A stretch of 64,000 nt of DNA from Streptomyces showdoensis (GCF_039535475.1 NZ_BAAAXG010000010.1:1-64000), one strand, 5' to 3'. Positions 1 through 8,875 are shown, counted from the first letter of the stretch. Notes: generated by a model not told the origin, from the sequence alone. A program made the numbers and translations.

Positions 1-366
1 TATCACACGTGAGTGATCTCTCTCAACAACAACAAGGCGGGGGCGGGCGGCGGCGTGGCGGAGGCTGTCGACGACGGTGCGGCGGGCTATGGACAGGAGC
101 CAGGTGCGGGCGGAGGAGCGGCCCTGGAAGCGGGGGAGGGCGGCGAGGGCTCTGAGGAAGACCTCCTGGGTGAGGTCGTCGGCGGCCTGGCGGTCGGCGC
201 TGAGGTAGGCGACGTAGCGCCAGACGTCGCGGTGCAGGGCGCGGACGAACTGGTCGGCCTTGGCGGGGTCGCCGTCACGGGCGGCGAGGGCCAGCAGGGT
301 GGTGGCCGCGTCGGATTCGGGGGAGTGGTGGGGGCTGTGTGTCGGGTGGATGCGGGCAGGTGTCAT
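1..366 (-). CDS. ECF-type sigma-70 factor, partial (3' end outside window)
   Basis: The frame is open from an ATG at 366 to the left edge, giving the first 122 residues. It shows a typical sigma region 2: an aromatic stretch DVWRYVAYLSADRQ, then the core-binding DDLTQEVF motif and FQGRSSARTWLLSIARR, which matches region 2.3-2.4 of ECF factors. Region 4 lies beyond the edge. The extracytoplasmic-function class usually answers envelope or metal stress. The next gene on the same strand is a membrane protein related to a copper-cluster gene, so a copper or envelope role is possible, but nothing in the sequence fixes the signal. No anti-sigma factor is visible in the window. Confidence 0.85.
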   Translation of the reverse strand, partial: MTPARIHPTHSPHHSPESDAATTLLALAARDGDPAKADQFVRALHRDVWRYVAYLSADRQAADDLTQEVFLRALAALPRFQGRSSARTWLLSIARRTVVDSLRHAAARPRLVVVERDHSRVI

Positions 367-489
367 CGCCACGGGTCCTCGGGTCCTTGAGAGGCAGGCA
401 GGAAGGGGGTACGGCCGGCACCAGGGCGCGGCCGGGGCCCGAGCGGCGGCCGCGGGGCGGCCGGCGGGCTCGGGGGACCGGCTGTCGGA

Positions 490-1101
490 TCAGACGACAG
501 CGACTGCCTGGGGAGGACCCCGGGAGACCAGGGAATGCGCGAGGTGGAGCCGCCGCGGCACACGCGCGTCACCCGGACGCACCGGACGCACACGCGGCCG
601 GCCCACCACGACCGGCACCACGGCCAGCAGCAGCGACAACGGCCGGAACAGCTCCGCCGGCAACGCCCGCAACAACCGGAACGCCCCCCGCTCCCCGTAC
701 GCCAGCCACACACCGCTCAACAGCGCGGCCAGCACGTGCGCCACGAGCATGCCGAAGGACGAGGCCGCCTCAGGCGGGGTCTGGACGGCCGCGGGCAGGG
801 ACGAGGCCGGTGCGTCGGCGTGCATGTGGTGCATGGGCGGAGCACCGGGTGAGGGCCACGAGGAGAACAGCGTGTGCAGGGTTCCCTGGGCCGTCATGGC
901 CGCGGCCGCGATGGTGAGCAGGTCGCGTTCCCTCGCCGCCAGGTGCCAGGCGGCCGGGACCGTGATCGCGAACGCGACGGCGAGAGGCCACCCGGAGACC
1001 GGGCGGCCTGACATGAGGCTGTGGCCCGTGGCGGTGAGCAGCACGCACACGAGCGTGAACGCGGTGGCCCGCACTCCTCGCATGCGTGGCCCTGGTGTCA
1101 T
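490..1101 (-). CDS. Hypothetical multi-pass membrane protein, copper-neighbourhood type
   Basis: 203 residues with about four or five hydrophobic segments. Landmarks are GHSLMSG in the first helix region, a central His/Met-rich loop (MHHMHADA) and a last helix LVAHVLAALLSGVWLAYGE. The same layout occurs in the protein at 8224-8875 (GHSV, HAFF, a His/Met loop AHVMGPAHEG, then a helix near AAAAAWLLHGG), so the two are paralogues. His/Met loops suggest Cu binding; that is inference from composition. Two ATG starts are possible: 1101, or 1083, which has an AGGG six bases upstream and is the better start. It lies upstream of the ECF sigma gene on the same strand. Confidence 0.6.
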   Translation of the reverse strand: MTPGPRMRGVRATAFTLVCVLLTATGHSLMSGRPVSGWPLAVAFAITVPAAWHLAARERDLLTIAAAAMTAQGTLHTLFSSWPSPGAPPMHHMHADAPASSLPAAVQTPPEAASSFGMLVAHVLAALLSGVWLAYGERGAFRLLRALPAELFRPLSLLLAVVPVVVGRPRVRPVRPGDARVPRRLHLAHSLVSRGPPQAVAVV

Positions 1102-1440
1102 GGCGAGCCCATCGGTGCACCCCTCGTCGGAGGGCGGGGCGGCGTGACGGAGCGGGCCGCCCCCCTCGGCCTGTCTGGGACATGACTACGGGAGAACCGG
1201 CATGTCCGCAAGGGCAGTTGACGTCAGGTTCCGGGCCGAGTGTCCGTGCGCGGGATGGCTTCGGCCGGCCTGCGCCGACGTGGCTCGTGTAAACGGGCGA
1301 TCAAGGAAACGGAAGATGTATGGAAAGTGGGGGCAATGTGAACTCCTGTTGTACGAAGGGTTGTTGATAGAGGGTTTCCAGCCGCCTGCCTGCCTGCTTA
1401 GACTCCATTCAAATCAGAGACCATCTGGGGGAGGACCCGT
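1102..1440 (+). promoter_or_regulatory. Promoter region upstream of the Pst-type importer
   Basis: No convincing gene is present in these 339 bases. The stretch drops in GC compared with its surroundings around 1300-1420, as expected for a promoter. Near 1406-1415 the sequence TTCAAATCAG differs at two positions from TTCGAATCAG, the right arm of the dyad at 17104-17143, and could be a weak related operator. A GGGGGAGGA ribosome-binding site lies just before the ATG at 1441. I could not recognise a convincing direct-repeat PHO box. Confidence 0.4.
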
Positions 1441-2382
1441 ATGTCCCGCACCATGGAATCGCCTTCGCAGCCGATCGGCGCGACGAAGGGAAGTGCAGGG
1501 TCCGCAGGGTCGGTCGGTCGGCGGAGGTTCGTGCATCTCGCCACGGGGGCCGTTCTGATCGCCTCGCTCGCCACTGCCTGTGCGGAGGCCGAAGCCGGCG
1601 CGGGGAAGGCGCTTCAGGCCAGTGGCAGCACGACGGTGGCGCCCGTCGCCGCCGATGCGGCGGAGGCGCTGAAGGCGCAGGGGCTGAACATCACCGTGGC
1701 CACGCAGGGTGGTTCGGCCGGCGGCATCTCGCAGCTCGGTGCCGGGCAGATCGACATCGCGCTCAGCTCCAAGCCGGTCGCCGACAAGGACCGGTCGGCG
1801 AGTCCCAAGACCGACTACGTCGAGACGCAGATCGGCGCCGATGCGGTGGGCATCATCATCACGAAGCAGGTCGCCGACGCCGGGGTCAAGAACCTGACCT
1901 CCGCGCAGGTGAAGGGCCTGTTCGAAGGGAAGATCACGAACTGGAAGGACGTCGGCGGTCCGGACCTGCCGGTCTTCGTCTACGACAAGGAGCCGGGGCG
2001 CGGCACGCGGGAGGTCCTCGACAAGTACCTCTACCACGGCGAGAAGCCCCCGCCGCCGCCGAACTCCGACAACTTCGCCATCGTGGGCGGCAACCTGGAG
2101 ACCCGCAACAAGCTGGAGTCGACCCCCGGAGCCGTCGCTCCGCTGTCGACGGGCTTCGTGGAGGGCCGTGACCAGCTCGCCGTGGTCACCCTCGACGGCA
2201 TCGCCCCCTCCTCGGAGAACGTGGCCACGGGGACGTACCCGATGAGCCGCCCGCTCTACATGGTCACGAACGGGAAGCCGAAGGGCGAGGCGAAGCGGTT
2301 CATCGACTACATCCTCTCCGACAAGGGGCAGCCGCTCCTGACCAAGCACGGCTACCTGACCCTCAAGCAAATCGGGAAGTAG
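1441..2382 (+). CDS. pstS: Phosphate/arsenate ABC transporter substrate-binding lipoprotein (PstS-like)
   Basis: 313 residues. The N-terminus has GRRRF followed by a hydrophobic stretch and a lipobox ending LATAC, so the mature protein should be lipid-anchored outside the membrane. The ligand-binding motifs of the PstS family are present: SGSTTVAPV, the QGGSAGGI loop and the EPGRGTREV segment. It binds a tetrahedral oxyanion for the adjacent permease. PstS proteins bind phosphate; arsenate is the chemical mimic, and the setting beside arsR and an arsenic cluster makes arsenate supply an attractive role, though it could equally raise phosphate uptake to outcompete arsenate. It starts a three-gene operon; the permease begins four bases after its stop. 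Confidence 0.85.
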   Translation: MSRTMESPSQPIGATKGSAGSAGSVGRRRFVHLATGAVLIASLATACAEAEAGAGKALQASGSTTVAPVAADAAEALKAQGLNITVATQGGSAGGISQLGAGQIDIALSSKPVADKDRSASPKTDYVETQIGADAVGIIITKQVADAGVKNLTSAQVKGLFEGKITNWKDVGGPDLPVFVYDKEPGRGTREVLDKYLYHGEKPPPPPNSDNFAIVGGNLETRNKLESTPGAVAPLSTGFVEGRDQLAVVTLDGIAPSSENVATGTYPMSRPLYMVTNGKPKGEAKRFIDYILSDKGQPLLTKHGYLTLKQIGK

Positions 2383-2385
2383 TCC

Positions 2386-4197
2386 GTGACCGTGAAGACG
2401 CTGGTGCGGCCGCCTGCCGCACCGGACACATCAGCCCGCCCACAACGGTCCCGGTGGGTGTGGCCCTGGGTGGTCGCGGGCGCGGTCTCCGTCGCGGGCG
2501 TCCTGCTGGTGCTCGTCGGCTACCTCGGGCTCGGTGTGCTCAGCGGCGCGGTCGACTGGCTCGGACTCGTGGCCGAGCCCGTCTGGAACCCGACGGACTC
2601 CGTCTTCGGCGGGCTGGCCATGATCTATGGTTCGGCCGTCGTGTGCGTGATCGCGCTCGCGCTCGCGGTGCCGGTCGGCTGGGCCGGCGCCATCGCCCTC
2701 TCGGAGTACCTGCCCCCGCGGCTCGCGCGGCCCCTGCGCATGAGCGTGGAGCTGCTGGCCGCCGTTCCGTCCATCGTCTACGGCCTCATCGGCATCATGG
2801 CCGTACGCCCGGCCGTCGCGTGGCTCGGTGACGTACCGGGCGGAGACAGCCTCCTCGCCGCCGGCCTCGTCCTGGCCGTCATGATCACGCCGACGATCGT
2901 CGCGGTGAGCGTGGACGCCCTGTCGGCCGTGCCGGACCGGTACCGCGAAGCCGCCTACTCGCTCGGGCTCACCCGGCGTGAGGTCGTCCGGTCGGCCGTG
3001 CTGCCCCAGGCCCGTCAGGGGATGCGGGCGGCCGTCCTGCTCGGCCTCGCCAGGGCACTCGGCGAGGCGATCGCGGTGTTCCTGGTCGTCGGGCGTGCCG
3101 ACGGCCGGCTGCCGACCTCGTTCGGCGAGCTGATCGACTCGCTGGTCCACCCCGGGCAGACCCTGACCACGAAACTGGCCGGACCGGAGCCCGTTCTGGC
3201 GGGCACCTCCGGTCCCTACTTCGCCTCGATCTGCGGGCTCGGGCTGATTCTGCTCGGTCTGGTGGCCGCGGCCACGGTCTGGGGGACGCGGCGGTCGTCG
3301 GGAGCGAAGGGTGCGCAGCGGGCCGACCGGCAGCGGCGTCCGGGGCGGATGCGGGCGGAGCTCGACAAGGCGGTGGCGCTGCTCCGCCTCGGGGCGCTGT
3401 TGCTTCCCGGAGCGCTGCTCGTGGCCATGCTGGCCGTCCTCGCGACCAGGGGCAGTGCGGCCTTCTCCCCGTCGTTCTGGTTCACGTCGGCGGCCGGTTC
3501 GGCCGGCGGCGGGGTGAGCGACCAGATCGTCGGCACGCTGCTGCTCGTCACCACCACGGGGCTCATCTCGCTCCCGCTGGGGTTCGGGGCGGGCATCCTG
3601 CTGGGCGTCCATGCGTCCGGCCGCGCGGCACGTGTCCTGCAGACCGTCACCGTGGTGGTCAGCGGCACACCGACGATTCTCCTCGGCCTCGCCGGGTTCG
3701 TGATCGTGTGCAGCGCCATGGGATGGGGCCGGTCGTGGCTGGCCGGAGCCATCGTGCTGGTTCCCGTGGTCGTGCCCGTGGTCGCGCTGACGACCGCCGG
3801 CCGGGTCGGCGGGATGCCGGCGGAGATGACGGAGAGCGCGCTGTCGCTGGGCCTCTCGCGGGCCCAGTACATCCGGTCGGTCGTCGTTCCGTACGCCTGG
3901 CCGGCCACGGTCACCGGGCTGCTGCTCGGCCTGGCCCGTGCCGCGGGGGAGACGGCACCGCTCCTGTTCACCGCGACGGTGTTCTTCGGGGCGCCGGCCC
4001 TGCCCGACGGGATCGTGAACGCCCCCGTGCAGGCGCTGCCCACCCACATCTTCACCCTGTCCCAGGACTCGGGCGACCCGCAGGCGGTCTCGCAGGCGTG
4101 GGGGAGCGCGCTGGTCCTGGTGATCATCACGGCCGTACTGCTGAGCGTGGCGGTCGCGCTGCGCAACCGCTTCGAGGGGGAGCGATGGACCACGTAA
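2386..4197 (+). CDS. pstCA: Fused PstC-PstA phosphate-type ABC permease
   Basis: 603 residues, about twice a normal PstC or PstA. The first half carries the PstC-like permease with the EAA-loop equivalent DRYREAAYSLGLTRREV and the motif ARALGEAIAV. After a charged linker (RQRRPGRMRAELDKA, near residues 310-330) the second half carries the PstA-like permease with EMTESALSLGLSRAQYI and ARAAGETAPL. Both halves keep the cytoplasmic loops that contact the ATPase, so one polypeptide replaces the usual heterodimer. It starts with GTG at 2386, directly after pstS, and overlaps the ATPase gene by 13 bases. The fusion separates it from the housekeeping pstSCAB of streptomycetes and fits a dedicated oxyanion importer. 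Confidence 0.85.
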   Translation: MTVKTLVRPPAAPDTSARPQRSRWVWPWVVAGAVSVAGVLLVLVGYLGLGVLSGAVDWLGLVAEPVWNPTDSVFGGLAMIYGSAVVCVIALALAVPVGWAGAIALSEYLPPRLARPLRMSVELLAAVPSIVYGLIGIMAVRPAVAWLGDVPGGDSLLAAGLVLAVMITPTIVAVSVDALSAVPDRYREAAYSLGLTRREVVRSAVLPQARQGMRAAVLLGLARALGEAIAVFLVVGRADGRLPTSFGELIDSLVHPGQTLTTKLAGPEPVLAGTSGPYFASICGLGLILLGLVAAATVWGTRRSSGAKGAQRADRQRRPGRMRAELDKAVALLRLGALLLPGALLVAMLAVLATRGSAAFSPSFWFTSAAGSAGGGVSDQIVGTLLLVTTTGLISLPLGFGAGILLGVHASGRAARVLQTVTVVVSGTPTILLGLAGFVIVCSAMGWGRSWLAGAIVLVPVVVPVVALTTAGRVGGMPAEMTESALSLGLSRAQYIRSVVVPYAWPATVTGLLLGLARAAGETAPLLFTATVFFGAPALPDGIVNAPVQALPTHIFTLSQDSGDPQAVSQAWGSALVLVIITAVLLSVAVALRNRFEGERWTT

Positions 4198-4874
4198 TCG
4201 CCGTACGCGAACTCCGGGTCCGCGACCGGGACAAGGCCCTCGTCGGGCCCGTCTCGTTCGGGCTGGTCCAAGGGTCGACGACGGGCCTGTGCGGGCCGTC
4301 CGGCGCGGGCAAGTCGACGGTCCTGCGGGCGCTCGTCGACCTGCTTCCCGCCGGTCTCGTACGGGACGGCCACGTCGAGGTCCTGGGACGGGCGATCGCC
4401 CATCGGAAGGGGGACGCCGACCTGCGGACCAAAGTCGTGCTGGTGCCCCAGACTCCGGTGGTCTTCGGCGGCAGCATCCTGGACAACGCGCTCTTCGGCA
4501 TCCGGCACGTGCTGCGGGCGTCGCGCGGGCAGCTGCGCGATCGAGCCGAAGAGGCCCTGAACGAGGCCGGGTTGTGGAAGGAGGTCTGCGACCGGCTGGA
4601 CTCCCCGGCGCAGAACCTGTCCGCCGGGCAGCGCCAGCGGCTCTGCCTCGCCCGCGCCCTGGCCCTGGAACCGGCCGCGCTGCTGCTCGACGAACCGACG
4701 AGCGCCCTGGACGAACGGAGCCGGGACACGGTCGAGGAGTCGGTGGCCGCGCTGCGCGGGCGCAGGACCGTCCTGCTGGTCTCGCACGACCCCGCCCAGG
4801 TGGCGAGGCTCTGTGACAGGACGGTGCAGCTGGATCCGCCGGTGGCGGTACCCCGACCGGCCCCCGTGGGCTGA
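4185..4874 (+). CDS. pstB: PstB-like ABC transporter ATPase
   Basis: 229 residues. Walker A is GPSGAGKST, the signature is LSAGQRQRL, Walker B is ALLLDEPTSALD and the switch histidine is in LLVSHDPAQ. It should power the fused permease encoded just upstream; the ATG at 4185 overlaps that gene's end, which indicates coupled translation. It is shorter than typical PstB (about 255-260 residues), with a compact helical domain. An alternative is a general phosphonate or taurine-type ATPase, but operon context supports phosphate/arsenate uptake. Confidence 0.8.
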   Translation: MDHVIAVRELRVRDRDKALVGPVSFGLVQGSTTGLCGPSGAGKSTVLRALVDLLPAGLVRDGHVEVLGRAIAHRKGDADLRTKVVLVPQTPVVFGGSILDNALFGIRHVLRASRGQLRDRAEEALNEAGLWKEVCDRLDSPAQNLSAGQRQRLCLARALALEPAALLLDEPTSALDERSRDTVEESVAALRGRRTVLLVSHDPAQVARLCDRTVQLDPPVAVPRPAPVG

Positions 4875-4898
4875 ATCCCTTCCCGGGTGCGACCCTCC

Positions 4899-4935
4899 GG
4901 CCGTGCGGCCGGCTCCTCGAGCCGGCCGCACGGCC
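4899..4935. terminator. Strong stem-loop terminator between pstB and arsR
   Basis: A perfect 17-bp inverted repeat (left arm GGCCGTGCGGCCGGCTC) with a 3-base loop, followed by CTTTCC. It lies between two convergent genes and probably ends transcription in both directions. Confidence 0.85.
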
Positions 4936-4988
4936 CTTTCCGTACGCGGCACGTACGCGGCACGTGCCGGTGAAGGGTCTCCGCCGTG

Positions 4989-5300
4989 TCAGCAGCCCCG
5001 CTTGCGGCCGCTGTCGGCGGTCTCCCGGGCGGCGGCGGCGAGTGCGCCCAGCTCTCCGGCGAGTGCGGACAGCGCGCCCGGCCTGAGGCGGTAGTAGGTC
5101 CACCGCCCGCAGGGTTCCGTGTCGACCAGCCCCGCCTCGCGGAGCACCTTCAGGTGGTTCGACAGGTTGGTCTGCCTGGCTCCGGTCTCCTCGACCAGGT
5201 GGGTCGTGCAGAGGGCCTCGCGGGCGAGCAACGTCACGATCTTGAGGCGCAGGGGATCGGCCAGCACCTTCAAGATGTCACTGTCGACTGATGTCAGCAT
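4989..5300 (-). CDS. arsR: ArsR-family repressor (left copy of the arsR-arsC pair, intact)
   Basis: 103 residues with a complete winged helix: the KVLADPLRLKIV helix, the recognition region ETGARQTNLSNHLKVLREAGLV and the wing residues GRWTYYRLRPGAL. A Cys in ALCTTHLVEE and a second in DTEPCGRW, plus a C-terminal Cys, are candidate As(III) ligands, a layout different from the ECVCD type of the other regulators here. It is divergent from an arsC remnant at 5410-5661 and its start overlaps a palindrome (5294-5307), so it should repress itself. A truncated relative lies at 39331-39516. Confidence 0.85.
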   Translation of the reverse strand: MLTSVDSDILKVLADPLRLKIVTLLAREALCTTHLVEETGARQTNLSNHLKVLREAGLVDTEPCGRWTYYRLRPGALSALAGELGALAAAARETADSGRKRGC

Positions 5301-5307
5301 GTGCTGA
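5294..5307. promoter_or_regulatory. Palindromic operator overlapping the arsR start
   Basis: TCAGCATGTGCTGA is a perfect 6-bp inverted repeat with a 2-base centre, overlapping the ATG of arsR at 5300. Related arms (TCAGCA and TGCTGA) recur at the right-hand copy of the pair near 39497-39526, further apart. The position is right for autorepression. Confidence 0.55.
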
Positions 5308-5409
5308 TAATCTCACGGCCGCGGGTGTCGCGGCCACCGCATTCCCCCAGTCTGTCATCAGGCTGCGGCCGGCCCGCCGTCACTCCTCACCTGCCCACGC
5401 GCCACCCCA

Positions 5410-5661
5410 CAGGTGCTCACGCCCGGGATGGCGAAGTCCAGCGACCACGTGATCACCATGGGCTGCGGCGACACCTGCCCCGTCCTCCCCGGCAAGCACC
5501 ACCGCGACTGGGCCCTGCAGGACCCGGCGGGTCAGGGCCCCGACGTCGTGCGCCGGATACGCGACGAGATCGGGGAGCGGGTGCGGGACCTGGTCTCCGA
5601 GATCGAGCGGAAGGCCTCCGGCGCCGACGTCAGCGGACGGCGAGTGGACGACGCAGCGTGA
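5410..5661 (+). pseudogene. arsC: Truncated arsenate reductase (C-terminal half of ArsC)
   Basis: The reading frame from QVLTPGMAKSSDHVITMGCGD onward aligns with the intact ArsC at 39691-40110 (KVLTSEAVQASDYVITMGCGD), and continues through CPVLPGK and the DPAGQG segment to the end. The first about 65 residues, including the phosphate-loop Cys and Arg of the CX5R motif, are missing, so no arsenate reduction is expected. It has the same divergent position to arsR as in the intact pair. The 3' end overlaps the copCD gene on the other strand by 32 bases. A short product from the internal ATG at 5428 is possible but has no obvious ribosome-binding site. Confidence 0.8.
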
Positions 5662-7345
5662 TCTGATCCACGTCGGAGCTCCGTACCGTCACCGCCAATT
5701 CCCACGCCCCCGGTGTCGGCACCTGGAAGCCCGAGGCGGTCCAGTGGCCCTCCGACGCGCGGCGCAGGGGGACGGCCAGAGGCCCGATCCCCCCGGACGA
5801 GGTGAGGGTCGCCCGTACCTCCGGCACGTCGAGGGGCCCGCCGTCAGGACCCGACACGGTCACATGGACGGCGTTCGGCCCGGCCCGGCCCGGGTCCACC
5901 ACGATGTCGGCCCTCCCCTTCCCGCGCGGGCCCCCGGTGTCGAACGAGGCCCCGACCGACACGACGGCACCGGCGGGGGCCGCCGCCACCGTGTGTGCCG
6001 AACGGGCCGGTTCCGTCGTCGTGAGCACGGTGGTGATCGCCAGGACGCCCAGGCCCAGTGCGGCCTCCGCGGCCACCCCTCGCCGGAGGCCGCGCAGCAC
6101 GGACCTTCCCCGCTCGCGATCGGCGGCGGTCTCCGCCTCGGCGTCCGCGACGGCCCTCGTCCGGCGCCGGGCGACCCGGCCGAGGCAGAGCAGCAGCGCC
6201 ACGAGGGCCGTCTTGGCGAGCAGCAGGAGCCCGAACCGCGTGTCCGTCAGGGCGGGCAGGGACCCCACCTGACGCCAGGACTGGTAGAGGCCCGTGACGA
6301 CGAGGGCGCAGACGCTGACGAACGCCACCCGCGAGAAGCGTGCCACAGCCGCCGTGGGCAGCTCCTCGATCCGCGTCAAGGTGAAGGCCAGCACCCCGAG
6401 ACCGCCGGTCCACGCCCCCGCGGCCAGCAGATGGATCACGTCGGCCGGCATGGCGAGGGCGGTCTGCAGACCCGCCGAGGCGTGCTCCGCGCCCGCCCAC
6501 GTCCACGCCAGCGCCCCACCCGTCACGGCCGCACCCGGCAGCACCACGCGATTCCTCCCCGCCGGGGCGCTCCGGCACCACCACGTCCACGCCACGGCGC
6601 CCAAGGCGAGCAGGCACAGGCGCCCGAGGAGCAGGACGCCCGTCTTGCTCCCGGCCACGTCGCCCAGGAGCGCGACGTCGGCGAGATCCGCGAGGCGCCC
6701 CGACCCCGCATAGGGCCCCCGGAGCAGGAACTGCGCCAGCGTGCAGGCCACGAGCACGGCCCACGCCGACGTCACGGCGCGCCTCAGCGCGCGATGCTCC
6801 CTGCCCCGGGGCCAGCACAACAGGAGGAAACAGACCACGCCCGTCAGGGCGGTCACGCCGAGGTACGCGCCGAAGCGTGATCCCGCGTACGCCCAGCCGA
6901 CCGGACCCGCGTCCGGATCGCGCACGCCCGATCCCGCCGGATCGGCCGTCGCCGACGGCGCGCCCACGGAGAAGGTGAACGCGCCCGCCACGGGGTGGCT
7001 GTCGGCGGACACCACCTGGTACGCCACCGTGTACGTGCCCCGGCCCGGCCGTCCGCGGAGCCCGACGACGTACGTGTCGGCGCCCTCCAGGACGGGCCGG
7101 GCGTCGTCGACCCGCCGTCCTGCGGGGTCCAGGACGCGGATGGCGTCGGCGGAGAGCGCGATCTCCTCGGTGAAGACCAGGACCACCCGGGAGGGCGGGG
7201 CGGCGAGCACCGCCCCCCTCGCCGGCGTGCTGCCCGTCAGCACGGCGTGTGCGGAGACCGGGGCCGATCCGCCGGACCAGAGGCTTCCCCAGCAGACCAG
7301 TGCGACCACGAGCCATCGGTACGTACGGGAGGCGAGGACCGTCAC
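5630..7345 (-). CDS. Copper resistance protein, CopC-CopD fusion
   Basis: 571 residues. A signal peptide ends at VSA, so the mature chain starts with His (HAVLTG), the N-terminal Cu(II) ligand of CopC proteins; DSHPVAGAF supplies the second conserved His. Residues about 35-130 form the CopC domain. From about residue 155 eight or so membrane helices form the CopD domain, with conserved polar residues such as the His in AEHASAGLQTA and in DVIHLLAAGAWTGG. A soluble extracytoplasmic tail follows from about residue 455. The fusion is common in actinobacteria. CopC binds copper outside the membrane and CopD is thought to take it up or regulate it. It starts with GTG 18 bases after the ycnI-like gene, so both are in one operon. 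Confidence 0.85.
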   Translation of the reverse strand: MTVLASRTYRWLVVALVCWGSLWSGGSAPVSAHAVLTGSTPARGAVLAAPPSRVVLVFTEEIALSADAIRVLDPAGRRVDDARPVLEGADTYVVGLRGRPGRGTYTVAYQVVSADSHPVAGAFTFSVGAPSATADPAGSGVRDPDAGPVGWAYAGSRFGAYLGVTALTGVVCFLLLCWPRGREHRALRRAVTSAWAVLVACTLAQFLLRGPYAGSGRLADLADVALLGDVAGSKTGVLLLGRLCLLALGAVAWTWWCRSAPAGRNRVVLPGAAVTGGALAWTWAGAEHASAGLQTALAMPADVIHLLAAGAWTGGLGVLAFTLTRIEELPTAAVARFSRVAFVSVCALVVTGLYQSWRQVGSLPALTDTRFGLLLLAKTALVALLLCLGRVARRRTRAVADAEAETAADRERGRSVLRGLRRGVAAEAALGLGVLAITTVLTTTEPARSAHTVAAAPAGAVVSVGASFDTGGPRGKGRADIVVDPGRAGPNAVHVTVSGPDGGPLDVPEVRATLTSSGGIGPLAVPLRRASEGHWTASGFQVPTPGAWELAVTVRSSDVDQITLRRPLAVR

Positions 7346-7363
7346 GGCGAATCCCGTGCCGGA

Positions 7364-8107
7364 TCAGGCGTCGCCGCGGCGACGGCTGGTGATCAGGGCC
7401 GTGACGAGCCCCGCGGCGCCCAGGACCATCCCGCCTATGCCCAGCCAGCGCTCGGTGCCGTGACCGTCGCCGTCGTGCCCCTCGGCGCTCTCGGCGCCGT
7501 GACCCTCGCCGGCCGGAGCCTTCGGGGTCTTCGGGGCCGGCGTCGCCGTGGCCGTGCCGTGGTGGTCGTCGGTCGCGGCGGACAGCCGCAGTACGGGTGC
7601 CGGGTGCTCCGGCTCCTCCTGGCCTTCCTCGGACGGCTCGATCCAGCGGACGACCTCCTTGCTGCTGTACGTCTGCAGTGCCTTGAGGACGAGCTCGTCC
7701 GCGTCCTCGGGCAGCTGCCCCAGCGACAGCGGGAACTTCTGGAAGTAGCCCGGCTGGATGCCCTTGTCGGTGGCGGTCCAGGTGACCTTGCTGACGGCCT
7801 CGGTGATGCTCTTGCCGTGCAGGGTCAGCGGCTTGGCCAGCTTCGTCCTCGTGACCGCGATGTTCCAGCCGGGCACCGCCTGCGGCATCACCGAGGCCAG
7901 GGGGTGGTCGGCGGGGAACGTCACCTCGACCTTGACCGTCGAGGCGTCGGCCCGCTCGTTGGGGACCTTGACGTTCACGGTGGCGTAGCCGCCCTTGGCG
8001 GCGGTCCCCTCCGGCTGGACGGAGACGTGGGCGAAAGCGGGCGAGGCGATGGCGAGGCCGGCGACCGCGGTCGCGGACAGGACGGCGAGGCGTGCGAAGG
8101 CGCGCAT
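7364..8107 (-). CDS. YcnI-family (DUF1775) copper-binding membrane-anchored protein
   Basis: 247 residues. A Sec signal peptide ends at AFA so the mature protein begins HVSVQPEG, the His brace position of YcnI proteins. The DUF1775 domain spans about residues 30-170, with the conserved Trp in TEAVSKVTWTAT. A Thr/Ala/Pro-rich His-containing linker (about 180-220) precedes a single C-terminal membrane helix and RRR stop-transfer signal. YcnI proteins bind Cu(II) outside the membrane and are usually paired with CopC-CopD, as here. The ATG at 8107 is preceded by GGAG. As read, no stop codon separates it from the upstream membrane gene; see that entry for the reason. Confidence 0.85.
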   Translation of the reverse strand: MRAFARLAVLSATAVAGLAIASPAFAHVSVQPEGTAAKGGYATVNVKVPNERADASTVKVEVTFPADHPLASVMPQAVPGWNIAVTRTKLAKPLTLHGKSITEAVSKVTWTATDKGIQPGYFQKFPLSLGQLPEDADELVLKALQTYSSKEVVRWIEPSEEGQEEPEHPAPVLRLSAATDDHHGTATATPAPKTPKAPAGEGHGAESAEGHDGDGHGTERWLGIGGMVLGAAGLVTALITSRRRGDA

Positions 8108-8223
8108 GGGTGAGACTCCGGTGGGGCAGGTCCCCGTGTGGTCTCGTGGGAGGCCACGGCGAAGGGGACGGGACGGTGTGGGCGTGAGGTCTCCGCCCTC
8201 CCCGCGTACGACGGATGCCGACG

Positions 8224-8875
8224 TCAGCCGAGGGCGGCGGCCCCCCCGGGGCGGCCCGCGCCGCGTCACCTCATGGACGAGCAGGGGCCCCGGGCCCCGG
8301 GGTGCGGCCGACCGCCTCGGCGCGGTGCGGCGCAGGAGCGTCGCGAGTGCTTCCAGGGAGGGCCGTCGGGGCGACAGGCGGTCGGCGAGCACGTGTCGTA
8401 CGAGCCGGACGGCATCGGAGCCGTACAGGCCCCCGAGTTCGACGGCCTCCGCCATCGCGGTGTCGCCGCCGTGGAGGAGCCAGGCGGCGGCCGCCGCCGC
8501 CACGAGGTGGCCGCACAGCATCGGCACGGTGGGAAGGAGGGCCGCCCAGGCGGGGTCCGCCATGCCTTCGTGCGCCGGGCCCATGACGTGCGCCGCCGAG
8601 CCCGTCGGCATCGACGCCGTGAAGAACGCGTGCAGTCCGACCTGGAAGGCGGCGAGTGCGCCTGCGTTCGCGAGCACCGAGGTGCGGCGGCGGGCGAAGG
8701 GGGCGACCGACAGGGACACGGCGGTCGAACCGATCCCGACCGCGGTCCACGAGGGGGCGGCCCCGGTGGCCACGCTGTGGCCGCACGCGGACAGCACCAC
8801 GCTCAGCCAGGTGAGCAGGAAGGCCCGGACGAGACCCGCACCGGGCCGTGAGCGCGCACGCGAATCCATCCCCAC
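8224..8875 (-). CDS. Hypothetical membrane protein upstream of ycnI, frameshifted as read
   Basis: The ATG is at 8875. The frame encodes several hydrophobic segments and a His/Met loop (AHVMGPAHEG) and resembles the protein at 490-1101. As written, the frame runs on without a stop into the ycnI signal peptide. If one base is removed from the 7-C run at 8241-8247, the protein ends ...RRGPPRGAAALG with TGA at 8224-8226, giving 216 residues. I therefore read the fusion as an over-called homopolymer. The function is unknown; a copper-linked role is inferred only from its neighbours CopC-CopD and YcnI. Confidence 0.55.
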
